A stretch of 64,000 nucleotides of DNA from Synechococcales cyanobacterium C42_A2020_086. GTDB lineage: Bacteria; Cyanobacteriota; Cyanobacteriia; Elainellales; Elainellaceae. Below the pieces are notes generated by a model. It saw nothing but the letters and a program-made list of their open reading frames with translations. It did not search any database and was not told the origin of the DNA. Made by a program: the position numbers and the translations under genes. Location of the stretch: positions 1-64,000 of the forward strand of contig JACYLU010000002.1 of assembly GCA_015272325.1 (NCBI GenBank), read 5' to 3'. Of the stretch, positions 18,486 through 26,004 are shown one piece after another (the stretch's first letter is position 1; every line of letters starts with the position of its first letter).

Positions 18486-19250
18486 ATGCAGCAGTTCATA
18501 GAACGGGTTAAAACTGGAGGCGCAAAATCTCTGAGGTTTGCTTGGACGCATCGCAGCAGTTTGACCTTGCTGCTATTGGGGGTATTGCTGCCGCTCTATG
18601 GATTTGGCGAACTGGCTGAAGACATCTGGGAAAAAGAGGATGGATTTAGCTGGGATAAGCCGCTTCTGCTGTTTATCCATGCCTATGCTCGACCACAGCT
18701 TGATGCTCTAGCCTCTGCTCTAACGCGGCTCGGCGGCTTTTGGGGCGTGACATTGATGGCAACGCTGATTGCTCTGGGGCTGCTGATGGGGCGGCGATGG
18801 CGGCGGTTGACCTTTTTCCTGATTGCCCTGATTGGTAATGGCTTGATTAATCGTGTTACTAAAGGTTTGCTGCAACGGGTTCGTCCGCAGCTTTGGGAAT
18901 CCCCTGCACCTGAGTTTGACTACGGCTTTCCTAGCGGTCATGCCATGGCTAGTATGGGGCTAGTGGCAGCGCTGGTAGTTTTGAGCTGGCAGAGTCGCTG
19001 GCGCTGGTGGGTAGTGGCGGTGGGTGGTTTGTTTGTGAGTACGGTGGCCTGGACGCGGCTGTATCTCGGGGTTCACTATCCCAGTGATATTGCCGCAGGC
19101 TGGATGGCATCCGTTGCTTGGGTCATCGGCGTGTGGCTAGTGACCAGACCAACTGCCAGACATCCGGCAGAGGGAACCGAACGAGGGGTTTTGCCAGACC
19201 AGCCCTTGCCGAACCAGCAACAGAAATGCGCTGTATCGCAGGATAGGTAA
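18486..19250 (+). CDS. PAP2-family membrane phosphatase
   Basis: 254 residues with about six hydrophobic segments. The three PAP2 motifs are complete: KGLLQRVRP (K-x6-RP), FPSGHAMAS (PSGH) and RLYLGVHYPSDIAAGW (SR-x5-H-x3-D type). Such enzymes dephosphorylate lipids such as phosphatidate or undecaprenyl pyrophosphate at the membrane. Start ATG 18486 lies in the tenA operon. The last 35 residues are hydrophilic and variable. Confidence 0.88.
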   Translation: MQQFIERVKTGGAKSLRFAWTHRSSLTLLLLGVLLPLYGFGELAEDIWEKEDGFSWDKPLLLFIHAYARPQLDALASALTRLGGFWGVTLMATLIALGLLMGRRWRRLTFFLIALIGNGLINRVTKGLLQRVRPQLWESPAPEFDYGFPSGHAMASMGLVAALVVLSWQSRWRWWVVAVGGLFVSTVAWTRLYLGVHYPSDIAAGWMASVAWVIGVWLVTRPTARHPAEGTERGVLPDQPLPNQQQKCAVSQDR

Positions 19251-19267
19251 GACTCTGCCGCAATTCT

Positions 19268-19328
19268 ATCAGCAGTCAGAAAGACCTTTCTGACTTGGGG
19301 AGGGTCAGAACTCCCAATGAGAGCTGAT
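19268..19328. ncRNA. Three-way-junction inverted-repeat structure, possible small RNA or 3' element
   Basis: The outer stem ATCAGC (19268-19273)/GCTGAT (19323-19328) encloses two perfect hairpins: AGTCAGAAA-gacc-TTTCTGACT (19274-19295) and GGGAG/CTCCC (19298-19315). Such nesting is unlikely to be random. It begins 18 bases after the PAP2 stop, so it may be the 3' end of that transcript or the beginning of an independent RNA. No known RNA family was recognised. Confidence 0.4.
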
Positions 19329-19841
19329 ACAGTGAACTCATAGAAAAACGCACTGGTAAGGACGTTATACCGCAGTGGTCCCTTGCTGAGTCTCGAAGGA
19401 GAGCGACGTCAGAGATTCAGACAGTGCTTATAAATACCGACTCAAACGGCGTGGAGTTTTTGTCGCTTCCTCCACCTTGTTACAACCAACGGGAGGCTAA
19501 ACCCTCCACCAGAGCGGTCAGAGGTTGTAGACGTTTGTGGAATGCAGCTGCTTGGCATGCCATTGTTTTTAGCGCAAGTCTCTAGATGTGAACGCCTCGC
19601 TAAGCGGGACCCTCATATCTGGAGGCTTGTTCTCATCCGTAGATGCGGATAGATCCGTAGATGCGGATAGATAGCAACAGCTCAAGATTTCAAGACTAAC
19701 TTCAAGACGAGTCTCAATCCAAATTCGTTTTTTCGGCTAGCATTGCTTGCTCAGGCGGTCGTTCCAGTGAAGACAACATTCTCCTGGTCAGCCGAGCAAT
19801 TTTGAGTTATTGAGACAAGACCTTTATTGAGACAGGACATT
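19329..19841. other. Convergent intergenic region rich in inverted repeats; candidate structured RNA
   Basis: Paired arms: CACTGGTA (19351)/TACC-CAGTG (19368-19377); GTGGAG (19451)/CTCCAC (19470-19475); TACAACC (19481-19487)/GGTTGTA (19523-19529) enclosing GGAGG (19492)/CCTCC (19503-19507); CTCTAGATGTG (19580-19590)/CATATCTGGAG (19614-19624) with an inner hairpin. No protein frame fits. The two flanking genes converge, so no promoter function is needed here. I could not match it to RNase P, tmRNA, SRP or 6S RNA. Confidence 0.4.
19635..19668. repeat. Tandem pair of 16-bp hairpin units
   Basis: ATCCGTAGATGCGGAT occurs at 19635-19650 and again at 19653-19668, separated by AG. Each copy is itself an ATCCG/CGGAT hairpin. 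Confidence 0.85.
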
Positions 19842-21101
19842 CTAGAGCGCACCACTCCCCTGCACAATATGCTTGACGGTCGTTAGGGTTTCCAGGCTAA
19901 TCAATCCACGACGATAGCCTTTCTGGTTGCACATTCCCAGCACAATGGGGCTGCCCGGTCTGGGATTGCGGGAGAAGCGCGGCGAAGCATTGATGTAAGT
20001 CATGGCGCTGTTAACGCCAAGGGCAAATTGACGGCTCTCCTGATAGGACTCGGTCGCCAGACAGTCTGCATGCCCACTGCTGTAGTGGTTGATCCAGTTA
20101 ATCGCAGTCTCCAAACTTTCAACAACCTTGAAGGCAATGGTGTTATTGAGGTAGGCTTGGCTCCACTCGGCAGTGTCTGCAACTACCGAAAACAGCTCTG
20201 GAAATTCTGCCGCTAGCTCCCTATCTCCTCGCAGATGGAAGCCTTTCTCCTTCAGGCTGCTCCAGAGCATCGTTAGAGCCGTAGAGCTGTGATGGCGATG
20301 GATCAATACTTTCTCAATGGCGTTAACCGGGTCTGGCTCGCTCTGGTGGCTATCGAGAATCATCCAGCGAGCAATATCAAGGCTTCCTGAGGGCGACCAA
20401 TAGAGATAGCAGTTGCCGATGGCAGTCCGCAGAACGGGAGCTGTTGCCTGTCGCACCACTTGCTGCACTAGACTAGAACGACCGTAGGGAATGACCAAGT
20501 TCACATACTGATCCAGCGTGACCAGCTCGCGAATTAAATCGCCCTGATCCGAGGGCAATAGCTGCAAGCAATGGTCAGGCAATCCGGCATCTTCGATGGC
20601 TAAAATTAACGTCTCCGCAATGGCTTGGTTGGAGTGGCTGGCTTCGGTGCTGCCCCGTAAGATCAAGCTATTGCCCGAGCGGATGCACAGCCCGGCCGCA
20701 ATGGCAGCTAGCTCAGGGAAAGCCTCATAAACAAAGGCAATCACCCCTAACGGCATCAACTGGTAGTAGGTTTGGCACTGATCGACCTGAAACGAGGGAA
20801 TATTCAGCACCGGCTGGATGGGATCCGACAGTTCAGCCAGACGCTGCAAAATCTGTCCTGCGGTTTGTAGCCGCTCGGGCGTGAGTTTCAGCCAATCCAC
20901 GACCAGTTCGGGAACGGCCATTTCGCGGCTTACTTCTAAATCTAGGGTATTGGCTTCTAGGATGTCGTCCTGTCGCTCCAGTAAAGCCTCTGCCATGGTA
21001 TGGAGGGCACGACTGCGCTCACTCCCCTTAAGGGCAGCCAACCTCAGGGCAGACTGCTGAGCACGGAGAGCAATAGAAGTGAGAGCGGGAAAAGCGTTCA
21101 A
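19842..21101 (-). CDS. ProA-like gamma-glutamyl phosphate reductase homologue lacking the catalytic Cys
   Basis: 419 residues, aligned throughout with glutamate-5-semialdehyde dehydrogenase (proline synthesis): LAAIAAGLCIRSGNSLILRG, HCLQLLPSDQGDLIRELV, VNLVIPYGRSSLVQQVV. Where ProA enzymes read VCNAMET with the catalytic cysteine, this protein reads PVNAIEK, so Val259 (codon 20325-20327) replaces Cys. Without that thiol the normal acyl-enzyme chemistry should fail. The fold is otherwise intact, which suggests a second, altered ProA copy with a changed or regulatory role rather than a pseudogene. Start ATG 21101; the gene converges with the PAP2 gene. Confidence 0.85.
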   Translation of the reverse strand: MNAFPALTSIALRAQQSALRLAALKGSERSRALHTMAEALLERQDDILEANTLDLEVSREMAVPELVVDWLKLTPERLQTAGQILQRLAELSDPIQPVLNIPSFQVDQCQTYYQLMPLGVIAFVYEAFPELAAIAAGLCIRSGNSLILRGSTEASHSNQAIAETLILAIEDAGLPDHCLQLLPSDQGDLIRELVTLDQYVNLVIPYGRSSLVQQVVRQATAPVLRTAIGNCYLYWSPSGSLDIARWMILDSHQSEPDPVNAIEKVLIHRHHSSTALTMLWSSLKEKGFHLRGDRELAAEFPELFSVVADTAEWSQAYLNNTIAFKVVESLETAINWINHYSSGHADCLATESYQESRQFALGVNSAMTYINASPRFSRNPRPGSPIVLGMCNQKGYRRGLISLETLTTVKHIVQGSGAL

Positions 21102-21118
21102 GGAAGTCTCTGCCCTGA

Positions 21119-21526
21119 CTAACGTCTACAAGCCAGCCATAGCATTAAGACTAGCATCATCGACAGCACCAAGGCCGCAATGACCCGGAAGGTTACACTA
21201 GCGCTCAAAGGCGATTGCAGTGTTGTTAGCAGCAGTAAAAACACAAGCCCGAAAATGATCACCAACGTCAGCGGGAAATAGCCCCGCGTTAAGGTGGAGT
21301 GGGCAATGTTCCATTGATGCCCCGTCCAGCGCCAAGCCCGCTTGTAGGGGTAGGTTGTGGAAAGCTGTTCAATCACATAGCCGTTTTCTTGCACCACGAA
21401 AATTTGCTGGCAGCGATTGCAGCCAAACGCTTCCGTAAGCGCGATCGGGGTCAGTCGGCCTCGGCGGCGACAGGGACAGGGATACTCGCTATTTAAATCG
21501 ATTTTTTGAACTTTTTGAGAGTGCAC
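21119..21526 (-). CDS. Conserved hypothetical membrane protein with N-terminal Cys cluster
   Basis: About 135 residues from GTG 21526 (or TTG 21535); no ATG is available. The N-terminus has CPCRRRGRLTPIALTEAFGC followed by NRCQQIF, four cysteines that could bind zinc, then YPYKRAWRWTGHQW. Two hydrophobic helices form the C-terminal half. It resembles uncharacterised cyanobacterial proteins. It lies 17 bases upstream of the proA-like gene on the same strand, so the two are probably co-transcribed. Function unknown. Confidence 0.7.
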   Translation of the reverse strand: MHSQKVQKIDLNSEYPCPCRRRGRLTPIALTEAFGCNRCQQIFVVQENGYVIEQLSTTYPYKRAWRWTGHQWNIAHSTLTRGYFPLTLVIIFGLVFLLLLTTLQSPLSASVTFRVIAALVLSMMLVLMLWLACRR

Positions 21527-21535
21527 AGGCAGCAA

Positions 21536-21990
21536 TGAGAGATGAATGAACCGTCCGTAGAAGCCGTTGAACTCAATGTTGACGCTATCACATCAACGCA
21601 ATCGGAGATGAGCAGGATCAGAGCCGTGGAGTCTGCTCGCTTTGCTAGTCTGAATCGACCGACGCGGCGTTCCAGAGAGTTGAGAAGCTGGACAATCTTC
21701 AGCTTGCCGACAGCAGCGATATAGCCTCCGGGTTCTCTGTCCCGATAGTAACACTCTTCAATTTAGCTCAACCCTACACTGCATCAGCGATTATTAACAC
21801 TCTTTTCAAAGTGAAGCCACTGCATTGTCGATAAGGGGAGTATCTGCTGTCTTGCTGCTTAATCGGGGTTGTTGGGAACCAGGACAGGCATTGACCTGGA
21901 TTGTATTCTGTGTCTCTCCCCAGGCTCTTACCTGTGCACTCGCTCAGTCAGACGAACCCGTCAGGCAAACCCGTCAGGTGCACTAATGCA
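21536..21990. other. Intergenic region
   Basis: 455 bases between the Cys-cluster gene and the 3' end of the antiporter gene. AACCCGTCAGG is repeated twice near 21955-21977, and GTGCA-ctaa-TGCAC is a small hairpin at about 21978-21991. The frame at 21542-21724 has no protein-like character. Confidence 0.5.
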
Positions 21991-23463
21991 CTAAGATTTT
22001 TCGGTTTCAAGCAGTTCGGGCTGCAGTATGGCTTCGGTCATCGTCGCGGATGCCTCACGGACCGACGGCGACAGCGAGAAAGCCCAGCGCAACAGCGGCG
22101 GAGCCAGAAATGTGGTTAAGATCACCATGACAATAATGGCAGCGTTGAGCGAGTCACTCAGTACCCCTGTTGCCGCCCCAATTGCTGCAAAGACCAGCCC
22201 CACCTCGCCACGGGGAATCATGCCGATGCCAATCGCTATCCGATTGATGCCCGGTTGCCCAAATACGCCGAGACCGGTGGCCAATTTGCCACAAATTGCA
22301 ATCACGATCAAAAACGCCGCGATGATCAGCCCTTCCCAATTTGCCGGTTCAAATGGATTGAGCACGCTGACATCGGTTCGCGCCCCAACCACAATAAAGA
22401 AGATCGGCACGACCACATCGGCAATCGGCGCAATTTGAGCCTGCAACTCCTGGCGTTTTTCGGTTTCTGCCAGGACTAGACCGGCAGCGAAGGCCCCTAG
22501 AATCGCCTCCAGATGAATCACGCTGGATACATACGACAAAATCAGCGCAAAGAAGAGAGCCGACAACAGCACCTGCCCCCGCGTCTGCATTTGATCCACC
22601 AACTGCACAAAGAAGGGGTTGAGGAGGCGTCCTACCCCAATCGCACCGATAAAAAAGGCAGCAGCACTAAAAATTAAATAGAGAACATCTTTGATTTCGA
22701 CCTGTCCATCGCGCGCCAGACCGGCTACCACAGCCAGGACGATGATCCCCAGCACATCGTCAATTACAGCAGCACCCACGATAATTTGCCCCTCGCGAGT
22801 ATTTAACCGCCCAATTTCGGTCAATACCTTGGCCGTAATACCGATACTAGTTGCCGTCAGTGCAGCTCCTGCAAAAATGGCTGGAATGGCGGGCACGTGA
22901 AACAGCAGCATCAGCCCAACTGTACCCAGAACGAAGGGCGTCACGACACCAAGCACCGCCACCACCGTAGACTGTAGTCCCACGCGCAGCAGCTCATTTA
23001 GATCCGACTCTAGACCAATTTCAAACAGCAGCACCACAACACCAATCTCGGCCAGGACCGAAATCACCTCGCTCTGGGACTCAAATACCCGCGACAAAGT
23101 GCCCAAGCTCATCGGTTCACTGAACTGCAGCACGTCCATAATCACCGAACGACTGACCGGTTCACCGGCTTCCGGAAACACCAGCAAGTGCAGCGCCGAC
23201 ACCCCTACTAGCACACCGCCCAACAGTTCTCCCAGCACCGGAGGCAGATCAACTCGGCTGCAAACCTCACCCCCGAGTTTGCTTGCCAAATAGACGACGG
23301 CTAAGCTGAGCATCACCCCTGCCAACACCAACGATTCACTGCCTGCGTCTGCCGTGGCTAGCAGTGGCTGGTTGAGTAAAGGGGGCCAGCCCAATAACGG
23401 GGCATGGCATCCTGAAACCTGGAAGCCGTCCAAGAGCACTTCCGAAGAATTAACGCTAAACAT
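21991..23463 (-). CDS. CPA2-family Na+(K+)/H+ antiporter
   Basis: 490 residues with 12 to 13 hydrophobic helices after an N-terminal leader of about 45 residues. KefB/NapA-type features are clear: LPPVLGELLGGVLVG, ATSIGITAKVLTEIGRLNTREG, AAVIDDVLGIIVLA (the conserved double-Asp helix) and RGEVGLVFAAIGAATG. It exchanges monovalent cations for protons across the plasma or thylakoid membrane. It resembles cyanobacterial NhaS3-type proteins but the exact orthologue cannot be told. There is no C-terminal TrkA domain. It is divergent from the permease gene. Confidence 0.9.
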   Translation of the reverse strand: MFSVNSSEVLLDGFQVSGCHAPLLGWPPLLNQPLLATADAGSESLVLAGVMLSLAVVYLASKLGGEVCSRVDLPPVLGELLGGVLVGVSALHLLVFPEAGEPVSRSVIMDVLQFSEPMSLGTLSRVFESQSEVISVLAEIGVVVLLFEIGLESDLNELLRVGLQSTVVAVLGVVTPFVLGTVGLMLLFHVPAIPAIFAGAALTATSIGITAKVLTEIGRLNTREGQIIVGAAVIDDVLGIIVLAVVAGLARDGQVEIKDVLYLIFSAAAFFIGAIGVGRLLNPFFVQLVDQMQTRGQVLLSALFFALILSYVSSVIHLEAILGAFAAGLVLAETEKRQELQAQIAPIADVVVPIFFIVVGARTDVSVLNPFEPANWEGLIIAAFLIVIAICGKLATGLGVFGQPGINRIAIGIGMIPRGEVGLVFAAIGAATGVLSDSLNAAIIVMVILTTFLAPPLLRWAFSLSPSVREASATMTEAILQPELLETEKS

Positions 23464-23541
23464 GTTATTTCACCCAATTAGGTCTCTGCAGAAGCCTATG
23501 TCCTAGTGCATCCGAGTCTTTGATCAAGGCAGTTGCTGCGT

Positions 23542-23582
23542 CTTCATTCGGTCTGCTTCATTCGGTCTGCTTCATTCGGTCT
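23542..23582. repeat. 14-bp tandem repeat, three copies
   Basis: The unit CTTCATTCGGTCTG occurs at 23542 and 23556, with a third copy of 13 bases at 23570; a further CATTCGGTA follows at 23591. It lies about 80 bases upstream of the antiporter start. Confidence 0.85.
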
Positions 23583-24029
23583 ATTGTATCCATTCGGTAG
23601 GCGTCCCCGTTGCCTAGACCATTGAGGATGAACCGAGGATGAATCGGATAATTGAGATGGCAGCAGTAGGATTGGATCTATGCAACCACAGGCGCTTAGA
23701 GAAGAGTGTGATTGGGTTTACAACGGCCGTTAGTTGCTATGATTCAGCTTGGGGTGGCAGCCGCTGTTCCCTCAGCCCTCCCGCTTCACCCCGGATCTTG
23801 ATCACAGAATCTAGAATATCTCAACCTAGACATATCCAAACCTAGAGCCATACGTGGATTCATCAAAAATTTGTGCCCTACAACACAGTTTCTCGGGGCC
23901 AGATCCAGCAGGATAACGAAAGGATTTTTGCATACTGTATACGATAAATCGAAGCCGCAACTGCTGAACGGTGCTTCTACTGAGGTGTCGTCTGCTTGCA
24001 GGTTGAATGAGATACAGGTTCTGTCATCT

Positions 24030-24050
24030 GCACACTGTGATACAGTGCGC
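24030..24050. promoter_or_regulatory. Palindromic operator candidate upstream of the xanthine/uracil permease
   Basis: GCACACTGT-gat-ACAGTGCGC is an inverted repeat with 8 of 9 positions matched and a 3-base centre, 59 bases before the start codon. Its size suits a dimeric regulator site. No regulator gene adjoins. Confidence 0.5.
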
Positions 24051-24108
24051 CCGACGGTTTCTTGATAGTTTGAGCAGCATAATTTTATTCAGACTTGAAT
24101 CCACCCCC

Positions 24109-25548
24109 ATGTCACAAGCCAACCAAGAAATATTTGATAGCTCTCAGCAACTTGAATCCACCGAGCAACCTCGTGTGGCGGCAGATCTGATCTATGGTCT
24201 AAACGATCGTCCGCCTGTTGCTGAGTCGCTGATTGTGGCGCTGCAGCATGTCCTCGCTGCCTTTGTCGGTATCATCACGCCGCCGCTAATTATTTGTAAT
24301 GCGCTACAGCTACCTGCAACAGATACTAGCTATATCGTCAGCATGTCACTCTTCATCTCGGGAGTATCTACGTTTATTCAGGTCAAACGACTTGGCCCGA
24401 TTGGATCAGGACTCCTAAGCTTGCAGGGGACGAGCTTCTCCTTTCTGCCTTCGATTATTGGCGTAGGCACGGCAGCCGTGCAGGCAGGGCGCACACCCAC
24501 TGAAGCTCTAGCACTGATCTTTGGTGTGTGTTTCTTTGGTGCCTTCGTCGAGATTTTCCTCAGCCGGTTTCTGCATCTAGCCCAAAAGATCATTACTCCA
24601 GTCGTTTCGGGAACTGTAGTGATGATCATCGGCTTGAGCCTGATCAAAACCGGCATTACGAGCATGGCGGGTGGTGTCGCCGCTAAGCAAAACGGTACCT
24701 TTGGCAGCCCGCTCAACCTAGGACTGAGCCTGATGGTATTGGTCATTATCATTATTCTCAGCATGTCGCGGAATCGCTTCTTGCGTATGGGGGCGATTGC
24801 CATTGGCTTAGCTGTGGGTTACGTTGTTTCGGCAATGTTGGGGCTGGTTAATTTCGGCGTTTTAAGTGAATTGCCGCTCGTCAGCGTTCCTATTCCCTTC
24901 CGCTATGGCATGAGTTTTGATTTCGCGGCTTTCATTCCGTTTATCCTGCTCTACCTGCTAACGGCTATCGAAACCGTGGGTGACTTAACGGCAACCTCTG
25001 CGGTTTCCAAAGAGCCGGTTCGAGGTCCGGTATATATGCGACGCATCAAAGGTGGGGTGCTCGGTGATGGAGTGAATTCACTGCTGGCAGCAGTCTTTAA
25101 TACTTTTCCTAATACCACCTTCAGCCAAAACAATGGCGTCATTCAGATGACAGGTGTGGGAAGCCGCTATGTAGGATTTTATATTGCTGGAATTTTCGCT
25201 CTTCTGGGGTTAATGCCAGTTGTTGGCGGTATTTTTCAAGCATTGCCTCAGCCGGTTCTTGGCGGTGCCACTATTGTTATGTTTGGCGCAATTGCCGTCG
25301 CTGGTATCAACATCGTCTCTTCGGTCGATTTGGACCGCCGCTCTTTGATTATTATCGGGGTTTCGCTGGCTTTAGGGCTAGGCGTAGTCTACGTGCCGGA
25401 AATTCTCGACAACATGCCAACCGTTATCAAAAATGTATTCTCGTCGGGCATCTCAACCGGTGGTTTGACTGCGCTGCTGTTGAACTGGTTGCTGCCTCAC
25501 AATGTGGGCACCCAATCGCGACCGGCAACAGAACTGGAAGAAGCTTAA
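24109..25548 (+). CDS. Xanthine/uracil permease (NCS2 family)
   Basis: 479 residues from ATG 24109; upstream frame to 24007 would run through the palindrome and is not used. About 14 hydrophobic helices. NCS2 signatures: LQHVLAAFVGIITPPLIIC near the N-terminus, the central FLLYLLTAIETVGDLTATS with the conserved Glu, and NTFPNTTFSQNNGVIQMTGV, matching the xanthine/uric acid subgroup. It imports a purine base with protons or sodium. A terminator follows. Substrate between xanthine and uracil is uncertain. Confidence 0.92.
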   Translation: MSQANQEIFDSSQQLESTEQPRVAADLIYGLNDRPPVAESLIVALQHVLAAFVGIITPPLIICNALQLPATDTSYIVSMSLFISGVSTFIQVKRLGPIGSGLLSLQGTSFSFLPSIIGVGTAAVQAGRTPTEALALIFGVCFFGAFVEIFLSRFLHLAQKIITPVVSGTVVMIIGLSLIKTGITSMAGGVAAKQNGTFGSPLNLGLSLMVLVIIIILSMSRNRFLRMGAIAIGLAVGYVVSAMLGLVNFGVLSELPLVSVPIPFRYGMSFDFAAFIPFILLYLLTAIETVGDLTATSAVSKEPVRGPVYMRRIKGGVLGDGVNSLLAAVFNTFPNTTFSQNNGVIQMTGVGSRYVGFYIAGIFALLGLMPVVGGIFQALPQPVLGGATIVMFGAIAVAGINIVSSVDLDRRSLIIIGVSLALGLGVVYVPEILDNMPTVIKNVFSSGISTGGLTALLLNWLLPHNVGTQSRPATELEEA

Positions 25549-25693
25549 TGTTGATATTCCCTCTTCCCCGCTTTGAACGGTTGGCAGAGCTAGGTTGATC
25601 TCTGTTGATCTTTTTAGGTCCTCACTCCAGCATTAGGATTCTACCGACAGGTTCACTGAAAAATTGAGATAATTCAGATCTGGAGGTGCTGAT

Positions 25694-25716
25694 AGCCTGC
25701 TTGAAGCAGGCTTTTT
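25694..25716 (+). terminator. Rho-independent terminator of the permease gene
   Basis: AGCCTGCTT pairs with the following AAGCAGGCT around a 0-2 base turn and is followed by five T. Confidence 0.85.
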
Positions 25717-25903
25717 CAGTTTCAATGGAGTTTAGCTGTGCTGATAACTTTTCTGATTTATTCTGACATTCTTTCTGGCAGGTGTTTGTTCAAAACATGG
25801 GCAAAAACGTAAGCAAGTCGATAAAATTTCGGTGTAATAGTTTTATTAAATTAATTCAATTTACTGTTCTTTTTATCTTGACATTAATGTATTGTTCTTT
25901 GCA

Positions 25904-25933
25904 TTACAAAAATCATGAGAATTTTAGTATAAT
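25904..25933 (+). promoter_or_regulatory. Candidate promoter of the SLH porin gene
   Basis: TTACAA (25904-25909) and a perfect TATAAT (25928-25933) with an 18-base spacer, about 70 bases upstream of the start. The surrounding 25740-26000 stretch is distinctly AT-rich compared with the rest of the window. A loose match to half an iron-box (ATTATCATT) lies just after it; I do not rely on it. Confidence 0.5.
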
Positions 25934-26004
25934 TTTTCTTTCAAGATTATCATTTGTCTTTCTTTATTAATTACCAGACTTTTTAGTGGCAAGAGTGTGA
26001 GGAA

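Larger units (their letters stand above)
23464..24108. other. Divergent intergenic region between antiporter and nucleobase permease
   Basis: 645 bases holding a 14-bp tandem repeat (23542-23582) and an inverted repeat at 24030-24050. Small frames at 23639 and 23871 lack protein features. Confidence 0.5.

Noticed and set aside
19268-19668. Possible 6S, RNase P or tmRNA gene
   Set aside because: None of the conserved core sequences that I know for those RNAs is visible; only a generic structured-RNA call is made.
25782-25970. 62-codon plus-strand frame before the porin
   Set aside because: Composition follows AT-rich DNA and no ribosome site or family is seen.
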